Shown: positions 25,207 through 34,646, counted from the stretch's first letter. The stretch is 64,000 nt of DNA from Telluribacter roseus (GCF_017355915.2 NZ_JAFEUV020000004.1:372001-436000), one strand, 5' to 3'. The notes: generated from the letters alone by a model not told the origin. Program-made: numbers and translations.

Positions 25207-26346
25207 ATGAATAAATTCATTATATGCCTCCTTGCTTTTACGTTACTATCACTGCCGTCCCAGTCTCAAAAGGTTAGCCTTCCTGATTCTATTTATTCAG
25301 GTAAACAAGGTGGATTGCATGTGCAGGGCGTTGTGGTGGATAAAGCAAACGCATATGTCTACTTTTCTTTTACTGATAGGTTGGTAAAAACGGATCTTTC
25401 GGGTAAGTTGATAGGTAGTGTAACCGGCTTTGTTGGGCATCTTGGCGATTTGGCTATTACGGACGATGGGAAGATATATGGATCATTAGAATATAAAAAT
25501 GATGCAATAGGTAAGGGCATACATAAAGAGCTGGGAGTTAAGACTAGCAATGAGGATGGGTTTTATATAGCCATATTCGATGGATCCCGGATTGTACGTC
25601 CGGATATGAATGCGGAAAAAGAAGATGTGTTACGTACGGTGTATATCCGGGAGGCCGTAACTGATTATGCCGCAAAGGTGAAAGATGGCCATGAAGAAAG
25701 GCCGCACCGGTTTGCCTGTTCAGGAATAGACGGAGTTGCCTTTGCACCCGCTATGGGAAGCTCACAGGGTACCAGGAAGTTTCTTTACGTGGCCTATGGT
25801 GTGTATGGTGATACGGCAAGAACGGATAATGACCATCAGGTTATCTTGAAATACGATGTAAGCGATTGGGACAGGTATGCACAGAAACTATCGCAGGATA
25901 GCCTGCACCATTCCGGACCGGAAAAGCCGTTGGAAAAATACTTTGTAAAAACGGGCAGCACGCGGTATGGCATCCAGAATCTGGCTTATGATCCATCCAC
26001 CGGAAATCTGTTTGCGGCTGTATACCGGGGAGCGAAAGCGCATTTTCCTAACTATGACCTGTTTGTCATTGATGGCAAAAAGAAGCCCACAGAAGGGTAT
26101 ATAACGTCTGACAATAAGAGGGTTAAAGTCAAGACACTCTCTTTGCTGGAAGCCGGTCCCAAAGATCCTGCAACAGGTATTCGGGGCTGGAACTTTAAGT
26201 GGGGAGCTACCGGGTTGTGTCCTTTGGGCGATGGATCCTTTTATATATCTCATAATAGCAAGGACAAAGACGGACAACAACAATGTACACTCTATAAGTA
26301 CAAATGGACAGGCGATAATCAACGTCCATTTATATTGATGAAATAG
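25207..26346 (+). CDS. Unassigned exported protein, possibly a beta-propeller
   Basis: A 379-residue protein I do not recognise. A Sec signal peptide is clear (cleavage near 'SLPSQSQ'). The body has repeated strand-rich units such as 'VYFSFTDRLVKTDLSGKLIG', 'GDLAITDDGKIYGSLEYKN' and 'NLAYDPSTGNLFAAVYRG', suggestive of a six- or seven-bladed propeller. A G-rich AAAGG lies four bases before the ATG. Base composition is lower in GC than its neighbours, and GTAC, in excess elsewhere in the window, is at chance level here (5 in 1140 bases). It may be a more recent acquisition. No function is proposed. Confidence 0.8.
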   Translation: MNKFIICLLAFTLLSLPSQSQKVSLPDSIYSGKQGGLHVQGVVVDKANAYVYFSFTDRLVKTDLSGKLIGSVTGFVGHLGDLAITDDGKIYGSLEYKNDAIGKGIHKELGVKTSNEDGFYIAIFDGSRIVRPDMNAEKEDVLRTVYIREAVTDYAAKVKDGHEERPHRFACSGIDGVAFAPAMGSSQGTRKFLYVAYGVYGDTARTDNDHQVILKYDVSDWDRYAQKLSQDSLHHSGPEKPLEKYFVKTGSTRYGIQNLAYDPSTGNLFAAVYRGAKAHFPNYDLFVIDGKKKPTEGYITSDNKRVKVKTLSLLEAGPKDPATGIRGWNFKWGATGLCPLGDGSFYISHNSKDKDGQQQCTLYKYKWTGDNQRPFILMK

Positions 26347-26385
26347 ACGCTCTGTCTGAGGTACCTTATCAGATCTATACGTAAA

Positions 26386-26410
26386 AAAGGCGACCCATTG
26401 GGCCGCCTTT
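26386..26410. terminator. Bidirectional hairpin terminator between converging genes
   Basis: Arms AAAGGCG.CCCA and TGGG.CGCCTTT (26386-26410) with one internal mismatch, preceded by further As. It separates the unassigned exported protein gene (+) from sucC (-). Confidence 0.8.
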
Positions 26411-26431
26411 AGAATATATACAGATTGAATA

Positions 26432-27655
26432 TTACAATCCAAGCTCCTTAAGTACCTGAGATACCTTCTCGGCTGCTTCTTTGAACTCGATGGCTGAGTA
26501 TACTTTCAGACCTGACTCGTTGATGATGCGAGCTCCTTCTTCGGCGTTGGTACCCTGCAGACGAACGATGATCGGAACAGGTATTTCACCAATGGCTTTG
26601 TAAGCTTCAACCACCCCGGCTGCTACGCGGTCGCAACGTACAATACCTCCGAAGATGTTGATCAGGATGGCCTTAACGTTAGGATCTTTCAGGATGATAC
26701 GGAAACCAGCTTCTACGGTTTTGGCGTTCGCTCCACCTCCTACGTCCAGGAAGTTGGCAGGCTCACCACCCGACAGCTTGATGATATCCATGGTAGCCAT
26801 CGCCAGACCCGCACCGTTCACCATACAACCTACGTTACCGTCCAGTTTTACGTAGTTGAGGTTACTGGCACCTGCTTCTACTTCCAGAGGATCTTCCTCG
26901 TTGGTATCACGCATCTCGGCCAGTTCAGAGTGACGGAACAGGGCGTTGTCGTCCAGGTTTACTTTGGCATCTACCGCCAGGATCTTATTGTCAGATGTTT
27001 TCAGAACCGGGTTGATCTCGAACATCGACGAATCACTTTCAATGTATGCTTTGTAAAGTGCCGATACGAACTTCACCATCTCCTTGAAAGCTTCACCTTC
27101 CAGACCAAGTGCAAAAGCGATCTTGCGGGCCTGGAAACCCTGTAAGCCTACGGTTGGGTCGATCCACTCCTTCATGATTTTCTCAGGAGTATGCTCAGCT
27201 ACTTCTTCTATATCCATACCTCCTTCGGTAGAGGCCATGATCACGTTGCAGTTTTTAGCACGGTCAAGCAGAATAGACAGGTAAAACTCCTTTGGCTCAC
27301 TAGCGCCGGGGTAGTACACGTCTTCTGCTATAAGTACTTTGTTTACGCGCTTGCCTTCAGGGCCAGTCTGGTGCGTAACAAGTACCTTTCCCAGAATATT
27401 CTTTGAAATGGTACGTACGTCCTCTACCGACTTGGCAAGGGCTACACCGCGCTGTTCGCTACCAACTATTTTACCCTTACCGCGTCCACCCGCGTGAATC
27501 TGCGACTTTACCACGTACCATTTGGTACCGGTCTGAGAGCTAAGCTCACGTGCCACTTCTACGGCTTTATCGGGCGTATCAGCCACGACTCCTTCCTGGA
27601 TACGTACGCCGTATTTCTTTAAGATGCTTTTGGCTTGGTATTCGTGAATATTCAT
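26432..27655 (-). CDS. sucC: Succinyl-CoA synthetase beta subunit (ADP-forming)
   Basis: A 407-residue protein matching the beta subunit of succinate-CoA ligase over its full length. It opens with '[17 protein letters not shown]', has the ATP-grasp domain ('[13 protein letters not shown]' and 'FEINPVLKT', '[15 protein letters not shown]') and the C-terminal CoA-ligase domain with '[20 protein letters not shown]' and '[11 protein letters not shown]'. It works with SucD in the TCA cycle to make succinate with ATP or GTP formation. The alpha subunit gene is not in the window, so the two subunits are unlinked here. A terminator at 26386 follows. Monocistronic. Confidence 0.96.
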   Translation of the reverse strand: MNIHEYQAKSILKKYGVRIQEGVVADTPDKAVEVARELSSQTGTKWYVVKSQIHAGGRGKGKIVGSEQRGVALAKSVEDVRTISKNILGKVLVTHQTGPEGKRVNKVLIAEDVYYPGASEPKEFYLSILLDRAKNCNVIMASTEGGMDIEEVAEHTPEKIMKEWIDPTVGLQGFQARKIAFALGLEGEAFKEMVKFVSALYKAYIESDSSMFEINPVLKTSDNKILAVDAKVNLDDNALFRHSELAEMRDTNEEDPLEVEAGASNLNYVKLDGNVGCMVNGAGLAMATMDIIKLSGGEPANFLDVGGGANAKTVEAGFRIILKDPNVKAILINIFGGIVRCDRVAAGVVEAYKAIGEIPVPIIVRLQGTNAEEGARIINESGLKVYSAIEFKEAAEKVSQVLKELGL

Positions 27656-27908
27656 GAGTGTTATAGTAAATTGGTATTTTCACGGCAAATTAACGAATTA
27701 TTCAAAACGCCGGGTAGTTTTGCAAAGCTTTTGTCGAGAAAGCCTTTGCCGACTCGTAAACAAAAGCCGGCGCAACTAATTTATTGAAGCAAAACCGGAT
27801 GAGTTCCAGCCCTGTACCGAGGAGTCTGGCGGGGTTGTCTTATTATCTAATGGAAGTACCTAAGGGGCTTCTGATACCGCGGCGGCGTTACGCTTACTAT
27901 ATTTGACT

Positions 27909-28586
27909 ATGACCTTACTTCAAGCCAACGGAATAGCCCGTAAATACGGTGAATTACAAGTATTGAAAGGAATAGATCTGGAAGTCCGGAAAGGAGAGAT
28001 CGTCGCTATTGTGGGGGCTTCGGGAGCGGGAAAGAGTACTCTGCTGCATATCATAGGTACCCTGGATCGTCCGGATAAAGGTACCGTCAGGATACAGGGA
28101 ACGGATATATCATCACTGAACGACAAGGCGCTGGCTCAGTTCCGAAACGAGCGTATTGGCTTTGTTTTCCAGTTTCACAACCTGTTAGCTGAGTTTACAG
28201 CGTTAGAAAACGTATGTATGCCGGCATTTATAGGGGGGAAAGAAAGCGAAGAGGCCATCCGGAAGCGGGCCGCCGAGCTGTTGGATCTCCTGGGACTACC
28301 CGGCCGCATGGATCACCTGCCTTCCCAGCTTTCGGGGGGAGAGCAGCAACGGGTAGCCGTTGCACGCGCCTTGATGAACCGGCCGGCTATGGTACTGGCC
28401 GACGAACCCAGTGGTAACCTAGATTCCAAAAATGCCGAGGACCTGCACCGCCTGTTTTTCAGGCTACGCGACGAACTGGATCAGACCTTTGTCATCGTCA
28501 CTCACAACGAGCACCTGGCCGAAATGGCCGACCGCCGCCTGACCATGCGGGACGGACTCATGGAAGGGGAGATACCTAACATCTAA
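27909..28586 (+). CDS. lolD: LolD-type ABC transporter ATPase
   Basis: A 225-residue ABC ATPase. The start is set at the ATG at 27909, since the earlier in-frame codon is TTG. Walker A GASGAGKS is at residues 36-43, the Q-loop region reads '[18 protein letters not shown]', the signature is '[15 protein letters not shown]' and Walker B is '[12 protein letters not shown]'; the switch histidine is in 'VIVTHNEH'. The Q-loop sequence is characteristic of LolD, which drives release of lipoproteins from the inner membrane. The permease LolC/E gene is not adjacent, which is usual in Bacteroidota. Its last four bases overlap the 3' end of the convergent glutaminase gene. Confidence 0.88.
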   Translation: MTLLQANGIARKYGELQVLKGIDLEVRKGEIVAIVGASGAGKSTLLHIIGTLDRPDKGTVRIQGTDISSLNDKALAQFRNERIGFVFQFHNLLAEFTALENVCMPAFIGGKESEEAIRKRAAELLDLLGLPGRMDHLPSQLSGGEQQRVAVARALMNRPAMVLADEPSGNLDSKNAEDLHRLFFRLRDELDQTFVIVTHNEHLAEMADRRLTMRDGLMEGEIPNI

Positions 28587-29533
28587 AATATCGACAGACC
28601 GGAGAGCGAGGTAAGGCGCTCGAGCGCCAGCATGCCCAGCGCCGAGTTGCCTTTCCGGTTGAGCCGGGGGCTCCAGACGGCTACACTATACTGCCCGGGA
28701 TGAATAGCTACAATACCTCCACCCACACCACTCTTACCGGGTAGTCCTACTTTGAACGAGAACTCGCCGGCTTCGTCGTAGAACCCGCAGGTCTGCATGA
28801 TGGCGTTGACACGCTTGGTATGACTGCCGGATAGAATGCGCTCCTCCGAATCCACCAGTTTGCCACCATTGGCATACAGCAGGAAGGTACGTGACAGCTC
28901 GGCACAGGTCATCTCGGTGGAGCACATGTGGAAGTACAGGTCCAGTACGGTATCAATGTCATTATCTACATTCCCGAAAGACTTCATCAGGTTCAGGAGG
29001 GCCGCGTTGCGGTAGCCCCATTCTTTTTCTGAATGAGCCACCTGGTAGTTATAGTGGATGTCGGCACTACCGGCTAGCTTTCGGACGAAGTGCAGGAAAT
29101 CTTTCTTGGGGTCTGACAGGTGGCTTACCAGTATATCGGCAATCACCAGAGCGCCAGAGTTGATGAGTGGGTTACGGGGCTTGCCGTTTTCAAACTCAAG
29201 CTGCGTGAGGGAGTTGAAGGCGTTACCGGATGGCTCCACCCCAACCCGGTCCCATACCTTATCCCCAATCAGCGAAATAGCCAGGGTAAGGGTAAGTACC
29301 TTGGTAATACTCTGCAGCGAAAACTTCTCGTCACTATCACCAATCCAGAACTGCTCGCCGCTCAGACAGCTCAGGTGCATACCAAACTTATCGGGGTTAA
29401 CCTTAGCAAGCTCAGGGATGTACTGAGCTACCTGTCCTTCCGGCTGTTCCCCGGCAATCACTCCTTTAATTTCTTCCAGAATGGATTGAAAGTGCATCAC
29501 ATCAAAATCGTCGTTAATCAGCAGGCTATTCAT
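28583..29533 (-). CDS. glsA: Glutaminase A
   Basis: A 316-residue glutaminase of the serine-dependent beta-lactamase-like fold, at family length. The catalytic S75-x-x-K78 motif is in '[10 protein letters not shown]'; further motifs are '[10 protein letters not shown]', '[11 protein letters not shown]' and '[14 protein letters not shown]' near the C-terminus. It hydrolyses glutamine to glutamate and ammonia in the cytoplasm. Its 3' end overlaps the convergent lolD gene by four bases. It complements glutamate synthase (gltBD) further along the window in glutamine/glutamate balance, though not linked to it. Confidence 0.94.
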   Translation of the reverse strand: MNSLLINDDFDVMHFQSILEEIKGVIAGEQPEGQVAQYIPELAKVNPDKFGMHLSCLSGEQFWIGDSDEKFSLQSITKVLTLTLAISLIGDKVWDRVGVEPSGNAFNSLTQLEFENGKPRNPLINSGALVIADILVSHLSDPKKDFLHFVRKLAGSADIHYNYQVAHSEKEWGYRNAALLNLMKSFGNVDNDIDTVLDLYFHMCSTEMTCAELSRTFLLYANGGKLVDSEERILSGSHTKRVNAIMQTCGFYDEAGEFSFKVGLPGKSGVGGGIVAIHPGQYSVAVWSPRLNRKGNSALGMLALERLTSLSGLSIF

Positions 29534-29665
29534 TAATATTCAAAAAGAAAAACTCGTATTAATCACGTATGCAGGAGTAGTGGAAGCCTCCTAGTTACAC
29601 TGGATTGGTGAACTCCTGGCTCAAAAGTAGGAGTTTTGTTGGGTTCAGTGGTGGGTATCGTAGCA

Positions 29666-29703
29666 AAAAAAGAGCCGCCTGACTGTTCAGGCGGCTCTTT
29701 TTT
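29666..29703 (-). terminator. Strong intrinsic terminator after the DUF4174 gene
   Basis: Perfect 17-base arms (29666-29682, 29687-29703) with loop CTGT, flanked by A- and T-runs, 18 bases past the stop codon of the DUF4174 gene. Confidence 0.93.
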
Positions 29704-29721
29704 ATGGGATCAGGTAGCAGT

Positions 29722-30171
29722 TTACCAGAAAAGCTGTGCTTTGGCCACCGCATTGGGGCGTTCCTGTACATTGATTATCCGTAATAGCTGACTGGCCTGT
29801 GCGGGTTTGGTACCCGACATACGCAGTGTGCCTTTTTCGTCAATCACCCAGATATTAAAGCGCTCAGGCTGGTAGTGTAGTTTGTGATTGAGGTAGGTAC
29901 GGTCGGCTTTGCTGAGGCGGGTAGGAATGTGTACCACTACCATTTTCTCCTGACGTAAGGTCTGTACGTAGGGGTGCAGGGCATCCATTTGTTGCTTAAC
30001 CAGGTGCTGCTGTTCCTGGGGAGCATATACTATGACTAGCTTTTCGTTCCACACCTGCTTTTGTTCCAGTAAAGCCGGTAGCGACACCTGCTGAGCCATT
30101 GTACTGTTTCCCAACGCGATCAGAGCAACTACCAGTGCTGCCAGACTTTTTCGTACCAACGCTCTCTTCAT
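29722..30171 (-). CDS. DUF4174 exported protein
   Basis: A 149-residue protein with a signal peptide (cleavage near 'STMAQQ'). The rest matches DUF4174, a thioredoxin-like small domain: 'EKLVIVYAPQEQQHLVKQQ', 'EKMVVVHIPTR', and 'FNIWVIDEKGTLRMSGTKPA'. It lacks a CxxC redox pair, so it is unlikely to be a disulfide enzyme. The role of the family is not established. Monocistronic. Confidence 0.82.
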   Translation of the reverse strand: MKRALVRKSLAALVVALIALGNSTMAQQVSLPALLEQKQVWNEKLVIVYAPQEQQHLVKQQMDALHPYVQTLRQEKMVVVHIPTRLSKADRTYLNHKLHYQPERFNIWVIDEKGTLRMSGTKPAQASQLLRIINVQERPNAVAKAQLFW

Positions 30172-30294
30172 ATCTATATTACTATAATGTTATCTCAATA
30201 TTAAATTATTGTTAAGAATAGCATAAACTGGTACAAAAAGCAAATAGTTTAGGAAGAATTTTATAAGGGAAGGGGAGAAGGGGTACAAACAAAA

Positions 30295-30319
30295 AAAGCA
30301 CGGGCCAGGCCCGTGCTTT
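30295..30319 (-). terminator. Intrinsic terminator after groEL
   Basis: Perfect 12-base arms AAAGCACGGGCC (30295-30306) and GGCCCGTGCTTT (30308-30319), followed on the minus strand by more Ts. It lies 21 bases past the groEL stop. Confidence 0.92.
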
Positions 30320-30340
30320 CTCTATGAACAGATGCTGGTA

Positions 30341-31969
30341 TTACATCATGCCGCCCATTCCACCGCCGTGAGGCATAGAAGGAGCACTGTGCTCTTCAGG
30401 CTCATCAGCAATCACACACTCAGTTGTCAGCAGAAGGCTGGCAATTGAAGCCGCGTTTTCGAGAGCCAGACGAGTTACTTTCTTAGGATCGATGATGCCC
30501 GCTTCGAGCAAGTCTTCGAAGGTGTTGTCCTTGGCGTTGTAACCATAGGCACCAGTTCCCTCTTTCACTTTCTGGATCACTACTGAACCTTCGCCACCTG
30601 AGTTAGATACGATGGTGCGCAGAGGAGCTTCGATAGCCTGACGGATGATATTGATACCCGTAGTTTCGTCTTCGTTGTTACCTTTCAGATCATTCAGAGA
30701 AGCGGCAGCACGGATCAGAGCTACACCACCACCCGCTACGATACCTTCTTCAACGGCAGCGCGGGTTGCGTGCAGAGCATCATCAACGCGGTCTTTCTTC
30801 TCTTTCATCTCTACTTCGGTAGCAGCACCGATGTACAGGATAGCTACACCACCTGACAGCTTAGCCAGACGCTCCTGCAGCTTCTCACGATCGTAGTCAG
30901 ATGTAGTATTCTCGATCTGAGCTTTGATCTGGTTCACACGTGACTGGATGTCTTCAGTGCTACCGCTACCGTTAACAATAGTAGTGTTGTCTTTGTCAAC
31001 GATAAGCTTCTCGCTGGTACCGAGGTAGTCAAGCGTAGCGTTTTCCAATTTGAAACCGCGCTCTTCGCTGATCACTGTACCGCCGGTCAGGATAGCGATA
31101 TCCTCCAGCATAGCCTTACGACGGTCACCAAAGCCAGGAGCTTTCACGGCAGCCACTTTCAAGGCACCACGGATCTTGTTAACAACCAGGGTAGCCAGCG
31201 CCTCACCGTCAACGTCTTCAGCAATGATCAGCAGAGGACGGCCGGTCTGAGCTACCTGCTCCAATACAGGAAGAAGTTCTTTCATGGAAGATACTTTCTT
31301 CTCAGAGATGAGAATGAAAGGACGCTCCATTTCAACTTCCATTTTCTCAGTGTTGGTTACGAAGTAAGGTGACAGGTAACCACGGTCAAACTGCATACCT
31401 TCTACAGTCTTCACTTCGGTTTCGGTACCACGGGCTTCTTCCACTGTGATAACACCTTCCTTACCTACTTTCTCCATGGCCTGAGCGATCATCTGACCGA
31501 TCTCTTCGTCATGGTTGGCAGAGATAGTTGCCACCTGGGCAATCTCCTTAGAAGTAGAGATATTTTTCTTTTGACCTTCGAGATCTCTTACGATAGTAGC
31601 AACAGCCTTGTCAATACCACGCTTCAGGTCCATTGGGTTAGCACCAGCGGCTACGTTCTTTACACCAATTGTGTAGATGGCCTGAGCCAGTACAGTAGCA
31701 GTAGTAGTACCATCACCAGCCTGATCAGCTGTCTTGGAAGCAACTTCTTTTACCAACTGAGCACCCATGTTTTCCATGGCGTCCTTCAGTTCAATTTCTT
31801 TAGCTACGGTTACACCGTCTTTGGTGATGGTAGGTGAACCGAACTTCTTGTCAATTACTACGTTGCGACCACGGGGACCTAGGGTTACCTTCACGGCATC
31901 AGCGAGTGTATCAACACCACGCTTAATTTTGTCGCGGGCTTCTACGTCGAAAAATATCTTCTTAGACAT
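30341..31969 (-). CDS. groL: Chaperonin GroEL (60 kDa)
   Basis: A 542-residue chaperonin, full length and strongly conserved from '[26 protein letters not shown]' through '[11 protein letters not shown]', '[12 protein letters not shown]' (ATP-binding) and '[30 protein letters not shown]', to the Gly-Met-rich tail GGGMGGMM. It forms the 14-mer that refolds proteins with GroES. It lies 70 bases downstream of groES and is co-transcribed. GTAC counts here are only at chance level, unlike most neighbours, which fits strong selection on this highly expressed gene. Confidence 0.98.
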   Translation of the reverse strand: MSKKIFFDVEARDKIKRGVDTLADAVKVTLGPRGRNVVIDKKFGSPTITKDGVTVAKEIELKDAMENMGAQLVKEVASKTADQAGDGTTTATVLAQAIYTIGVKNVAAGANPMDLKRGIDKAVATIVRDLEGQKKNISTSKEIAQVATISANHDEEIGQMIAQAMEKVGKEGVITVEEARGTETEVKTVEGMQFDRGYLSPYFVTNTEKMEVEMERPFILISEKKVSSMKELLPVLEQVAQTGRPLLIIAEDVDGEALATLVVNKIRGALKVAAVKAPGFGDRRKAMLEDIAILTGGTVISEERGFKLENATLDYLGTSEKLIVDKDNTTIVNGSGSTEDIQSRVNQIKAQIENTTSDYDREKLQERLAKLSGGVAILYIGAATEVEMKEKKDRVDDALHATRAAVEEGIVAGGGVALIRAAASLNDLKGNNEDETTGINIIRQAIEAPLRTIVSNSGGEGSVVIQKVKEGTGAYGYNAKDNTFEDLLEAGIIDPKKVTRLALENAASIASLLLTTECVIADEPEEHSAPSMPHGGGMGGMM

Positions 31970-32039
31970 ACTTGTAAATGTTAATAAATGTTAGTGTTTG
32001 AACTGGATAGTAACAAAAAATGCGTGAACCTCGTCAATC

Positions 32040-32336
32040 TTAGCCGATTACAGCATAGATATCTGATTCACGCATAATGAGGCAATCCTTGCCGTCTACG
32101 GCTATTTCAGTGCCTGAATACTTTCCGTAAAGAACAATATCGCCAACTTTCACAGTCATTGGCTCGTCTTTCTTACCAGGGCCTACTGCGATTACAGTAC
32201 CGCGCTGAGGCTTTTCTTTGGCGGTATCAGGAATGATGATACCGAACGCTGTTTTTTCTTCGGCTGGTGCAGGCTCTACCAGAACCCGATCCGCTAAGGG
32301 TTGTACGTTCACTTGTACTTCTGTTACAGTTGACAT
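32040..32336 (-). CDS. groS: Co-chaperonin GroES (10 kDa)
   Basis: A 98-residue co-chaperonin. Motifs '[31 protein letters not shown]' (with the mobile loop), '[10 protein letters not shown]' and '[34 protein letters not shown]' are canonical. First gene of the groES-groEL operon. The 220-base upstream region has no CIRCE element; instead it has a sigma-54-like element and TGTCA/TGACA inverted repeats, described separately. Confidence 0.97.
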   Translation of the reverse strand: MSTVTEVQVNVQPLADRVLVEPAPAEEKTAFGIIIPDTAKEKPQRGTVIAVGPGKKDEPMTVKVGDIVLYGKYSGTEIAVDGKDCLIMRESDIYAVIG

Positions 32337-32355
32337 AGGTATAAAACGTTTTTAT

Positions 32356-32381
32356 GGTTGTCAGTAATCTTTTTGACAACC
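32356..32381. promoter_or_regulatory. Inverted repeat in the groES leader
   Basis: GGTTGTCA (32356-32363) facing TGACAACC (32374-32381), ten-base spacer, 20 bases before groES. It could be an operator or an mRNA hairpin in the 5' leader. Confidence 0.6.
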
Positions 32382-32389
32382 TCAGTTAT

Positions 32390-32404
32390 ACATAAGTTGT
32401 GCCA
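32390..32404 (-). promoter_or_regulatory. Sigma-54-like -24/-12 element in front of groES
   Basis: On the minus strand, TGGCAC-A-ACTT-ATGT (32404 down to 32390) matches the sigma-54 consensus TGGCACG-N4-TTGC at the -24 half and at TG of the -12 half, with the correct spacing; the final C is T here. A partial match, so tentative. It would start transcription about 45 bases before groES. Confidence 0.4.
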
Positions 32405-32413
32405 GCCGCTTTT

Positions 32414-32444
32414 TCTGTCATTTTTTCAGAAAGAGACTGACAGA
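32414..32444. promoter_or_regulatory. TGTCA/TGACA inverted repeat upstream of the groES promoter region
   Basis: TCTGTCA (32414-32420) facing TGACAGA (32438-32444), 17-base spacer. It shares the TGTCA/TGACA core with the repeat at 32356-32381, so the same regulator may bind both. Confidence 0.5.
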
Positions 32445-32562
32445 TTTGACTATTTCTGATTTCGGAAGAATAAAACCAAGGTATAATGAACAATCATAAA
32501 AGAACGTTTGGTGTTTATAAATAAAATGTTATATTTTCATCATTAACCTTTTCGTATGTGTT

Positions 32563-33270
32563 ATGACAAAGCTTCATGGTGACTGGTTAACAGAAGGAAT
32601 ATTGGATTTCGAGTATAAAAAATATGTCTTACTGGCATACTTGCAGCACGTACAGAGTCAGTTTACGGAGCACCGGTTGTTCCCGTACCTGCCAGAACTG
32701 CGGAGCCATTATGAGAGTAGTCTCCATTTTAAGGAGAAAAAAGGAAGTATAAAGTCATCGTTTCCTAAGAAGCTGACAGGGGTAGACCTGACAAAGCTCA
32801 GGCTGAAGTACGAGGAAATGTATAGCGACGATAATTATCTGTCAGAACTAAACCATATTTTGGAATTTGCCATACCGCGCTTTTCGAGTGCCCTGTCAGA
32901 GGGGCAGGAGCGGTTCCAGGAGGTAGAGGCTGATCTGACATTCGCGCCTGTGGGAATTATCCCGCTCCGGACGGAGGAGGGGTACCTGTTTATCCACCGG
33001 GCCTCCCAGCACGAAACGGCCATATTCCGCTACCAGCTGGCCCTGTACGACTCGGGCCGACAGCGCTATATCCATACCGTCTGGGTAGACTCAGTGACCA
33101 AGGGAATAGGTACTACCTTTGAGAACCTGAAAGTAGAACTGGCCCGCAAGTACCGCTCACTGCCTAACCCGGCTACCTACATGGTAGAGAGCCGGCACGA
33201 CTATCCGCTGCACGAGACTCTGCTGCCCGTGGCGAAGCAACTCATGGTACGGCACCTGGGTGCTGCTTAG
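32563..33270 (+). CDS. Unassigned cytoplasmic protein
   Basis: A 235-residue protein I do not recognise. It has no signal peptide or membrane segment. The N-terminal half is helical and acidic/aromatic ('DFEYKKYVLLAYLQHVQSQF', 'LPYLPEL'-like stretch), with a lysine-rich 'KEKKGSIKSSFPKKL' segment; the C-terminal half is predicted to be alpha/beta ('VGIIPLRTEEGYLFIHRA', 'YMVESRHDYPLHETLLPVA'). It is divergent from groES across a 226-base regulatory region and convergent with secG. The ordinary base composition and clean start support a real gene. No function is proposed. Confidence 0.82.
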   Translation: MTKLHGDWLTEGILDFEYKKYVLLAYLQHVQSQFTEHRLFPYLPELRSHYESSLHFKEKKGSIKSSFPKKLTGVDLTKLRLKYEEMYSDDNYLSELNHILEFAIPRFSSALSEGQERFQEVEADLTFAPVGIIPLRTEEGYLFIHRASQHETAIFRYQLALYDSGRQRYIHTVWVDSVTKGIGTTFENLKVELARKYRSLPNPATYMVESRHDYPLHETLLPVAKQLMVRHLGAA

Positions 33271-33292
33271 TCTGGTATGCCGGCCACTAAAC

Positions 33293-33327
33293 AGAGAAGG
33301 CCAGCCCACTGTGGGCTGGCCTTCTCT
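33293..33327. terminator. Bidirectional intrinsic terminator
   Basis: Perfect 16-base arms AGAGAAGG...CCCA (33293-33308) and its complement (33312-33327), loop CTG, between the converging 235-residue protein gene and secG. Confidence 0.92.
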
Positions 33328-33345
33328 ATTACACTAGTCAGGTAC

Positions 33346-33720
33346 TTACTGAGCGCTGTCAGTAGTAGCCGGAGCCGGAGCAGCCGGTGTAGTAGTAGCA
33401 TTAGGTACAGGAGCTACGCTACCACCAGGAAGAGCGGTGTTGGTAGCACGGTCAACGTTGATACTGTTGATACCTTCGCCAGCCTGTGAGCCATCACCTA
33501 CCATGATATATGAAGCCAGTGAGAAGATCATAATAGCACCAGCCAGTCCCCAGGTGATCTGCTCGAGCAGGTCAGTGGTTTTCTTTACACCAAACATTTG
33601 TGAGGAGCCCATACCACCAAATTCGCTGGAAAGACCGCCTCCTTTTGAATTCTGTATCAACACCACGAGAATCAACAACACAGCGATAATCGCAACTAAA
33701 ATTACAAGAGCCAGATACAT
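33346..33720 (-). CDS. secG: Preprotein translocase subunit SecG
   Basis: A 124-residue SecG. Two transmembrane helices are visible: residues about 3-22 (LALVILVAIIAVLLILVVLIQ) and 54-73 ('WGLAGAIMIFSLASYIMV'), joined by the conserved 'QNSKGGGLSSEFGGMGSSQMFGVKKTTDLLE' loop. The C-terminal extension rich in Ala, Pro, Thr and Asn is typical of Bacteroidota SecG. It assists SecYE in protein export. It is the last gene of a minus-strand block with TPR protein, lptE and sigma-54 activator. Confidence 0.95.
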   Translation of the reverse strand: MYLALVILVAIIAVLLILVVLIQNSKGGGLSSEFGGMGSSQMFGVKKTTDLLEQITWGLAGAIMIFSLASYIMVGDGSQAGEGINSINVDRATNTALPGGSVAPVPNATTTPAAPAPATTDSAQ

Positions 33721-33809
33721 GCGTTTACGTTAAAATAGATAGTGAATGATTAAATAATATTGTACTTCTGATTTATTTCTGAAATCTGTCTGAAAAACAA
33801 AAAGTTAGC

Positions 33810-34646
33810 TTACTTCTTCGCCATCAATTCGTTGATTTTTTCCGCAAAGTAATCCTTTTTTTCTGGGTTTTTCAAAACAAGTTTTTGGTATACGTCAATT
33901 GCCTTGTCAATTTTGCCCTGCCGTACCAGGATCTTTGCCATGGATTCGGTAGCCAGGCTATCCAGTGTGGTCGCCTGCGAGCGGGCTGTCAGGTCTTCCG
34001 GTTCAGTTTTATCCTCCAGATTGACCCGGATCGGACCAATGCGCGGATCATTCTGAATAAATTTCTCGATGAGCTCCTGCTGCTGGCGACGGCTGTTGTC
34101 GCGTGGTTCGGCGGAAGGCAGAAGATCAATCGTAGGCAGAGGGCCTACTTTCAGCCGCTTATACGTAAGCTCGTCTTCTATGACCTTCTCCGTCACAACG
34201 GTATCGTCGACGGGCAGATGCGCCACGGAGGCAGCCTCCCGGGCTTCCTTTTCGCCCGCTATATCTGCCGTTGAGTTAAAGCGATCTTCGAAACGAATAA
34301 GTGAAATGGGCTTTTCCAGGCCATAAGGTGCGGCTTTGTCGCGGGATTCATTACGGCCATAGGGCAGGTCAGACAGGCGGTTCAGCAACGACTGCGACCA
34401 CTCAAACTCGTTCTCTACCATCCGGCGCAGGGTGCTCCGGTTTAGCGCATATACCGCCGCACGGGGTACTACTTCGGACAGAGAGTAGGATGATTTCTGA
34501 GAAGCCGCCTTAGCCAGCAGCGCGTAGGAAATCTGGCAGTACGGGTAGGCTTTTACGGTTGCTTCCAGCTGCGCTATATCCGCAGCACTGGTATCCGTAG
34601 GATTTGTGACCCAATACGAAAAGGTTTCTCTATCAACAGTACTCAT
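33810..34646 (-). CDS. TPR-containing protein of unknown role
   Basis: A 278-residue protein starting at the ATG at 34644-34646 (MSTVDRETFSYW); the longer frame opens with TTG. The N-terminal part ('YPYCQISYALLAKAASQ') has TPR-like helix pairs, the middle is low in structure and acidic, and the C-terminus has one recognisable TPR ('AKILVRQGKIDKAIDVYQKLVLKNPEKKDYFAEKI'). No signal peptide. It sits between lptE and secG, 89 bases from secG, in what looks like one transcription unit; a role in envelope assembly or secretion support is possible but inferred only from place. Confidence 0.82.
   Translation of the reverse strand: MSTVDRETFSYWVTNPTDTSAADIAQLEATVKAYPYCQISYALLAKAASQKSSYSLSEVVPRAAVYALNRSTLRRMVENEFEWSQSLLNRLSDLPYGRNESRDKAAPYGLEKPISLIRFEDRFNSTADIAGEKEAREAASVAHLPVDDTVVTEKVIEDELTYKRLKVGPLPTIDLLPSAEPRDNSRRQQQELIEKFIQNDPRIGPIRVNLEDKTEPEDLTARSQATTLDSLATESMAKILVRQGKIDKAIDVYQKLVLKNPEKKDYFAEKINELMAKK

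Noticed and set aside
32337-32560. CIRCE element (HrcA site) upstream of groES
   Set aside because: The TTAGCACTC-N9-GAGTGCTAA motif is absent; different inverted repeats are present.
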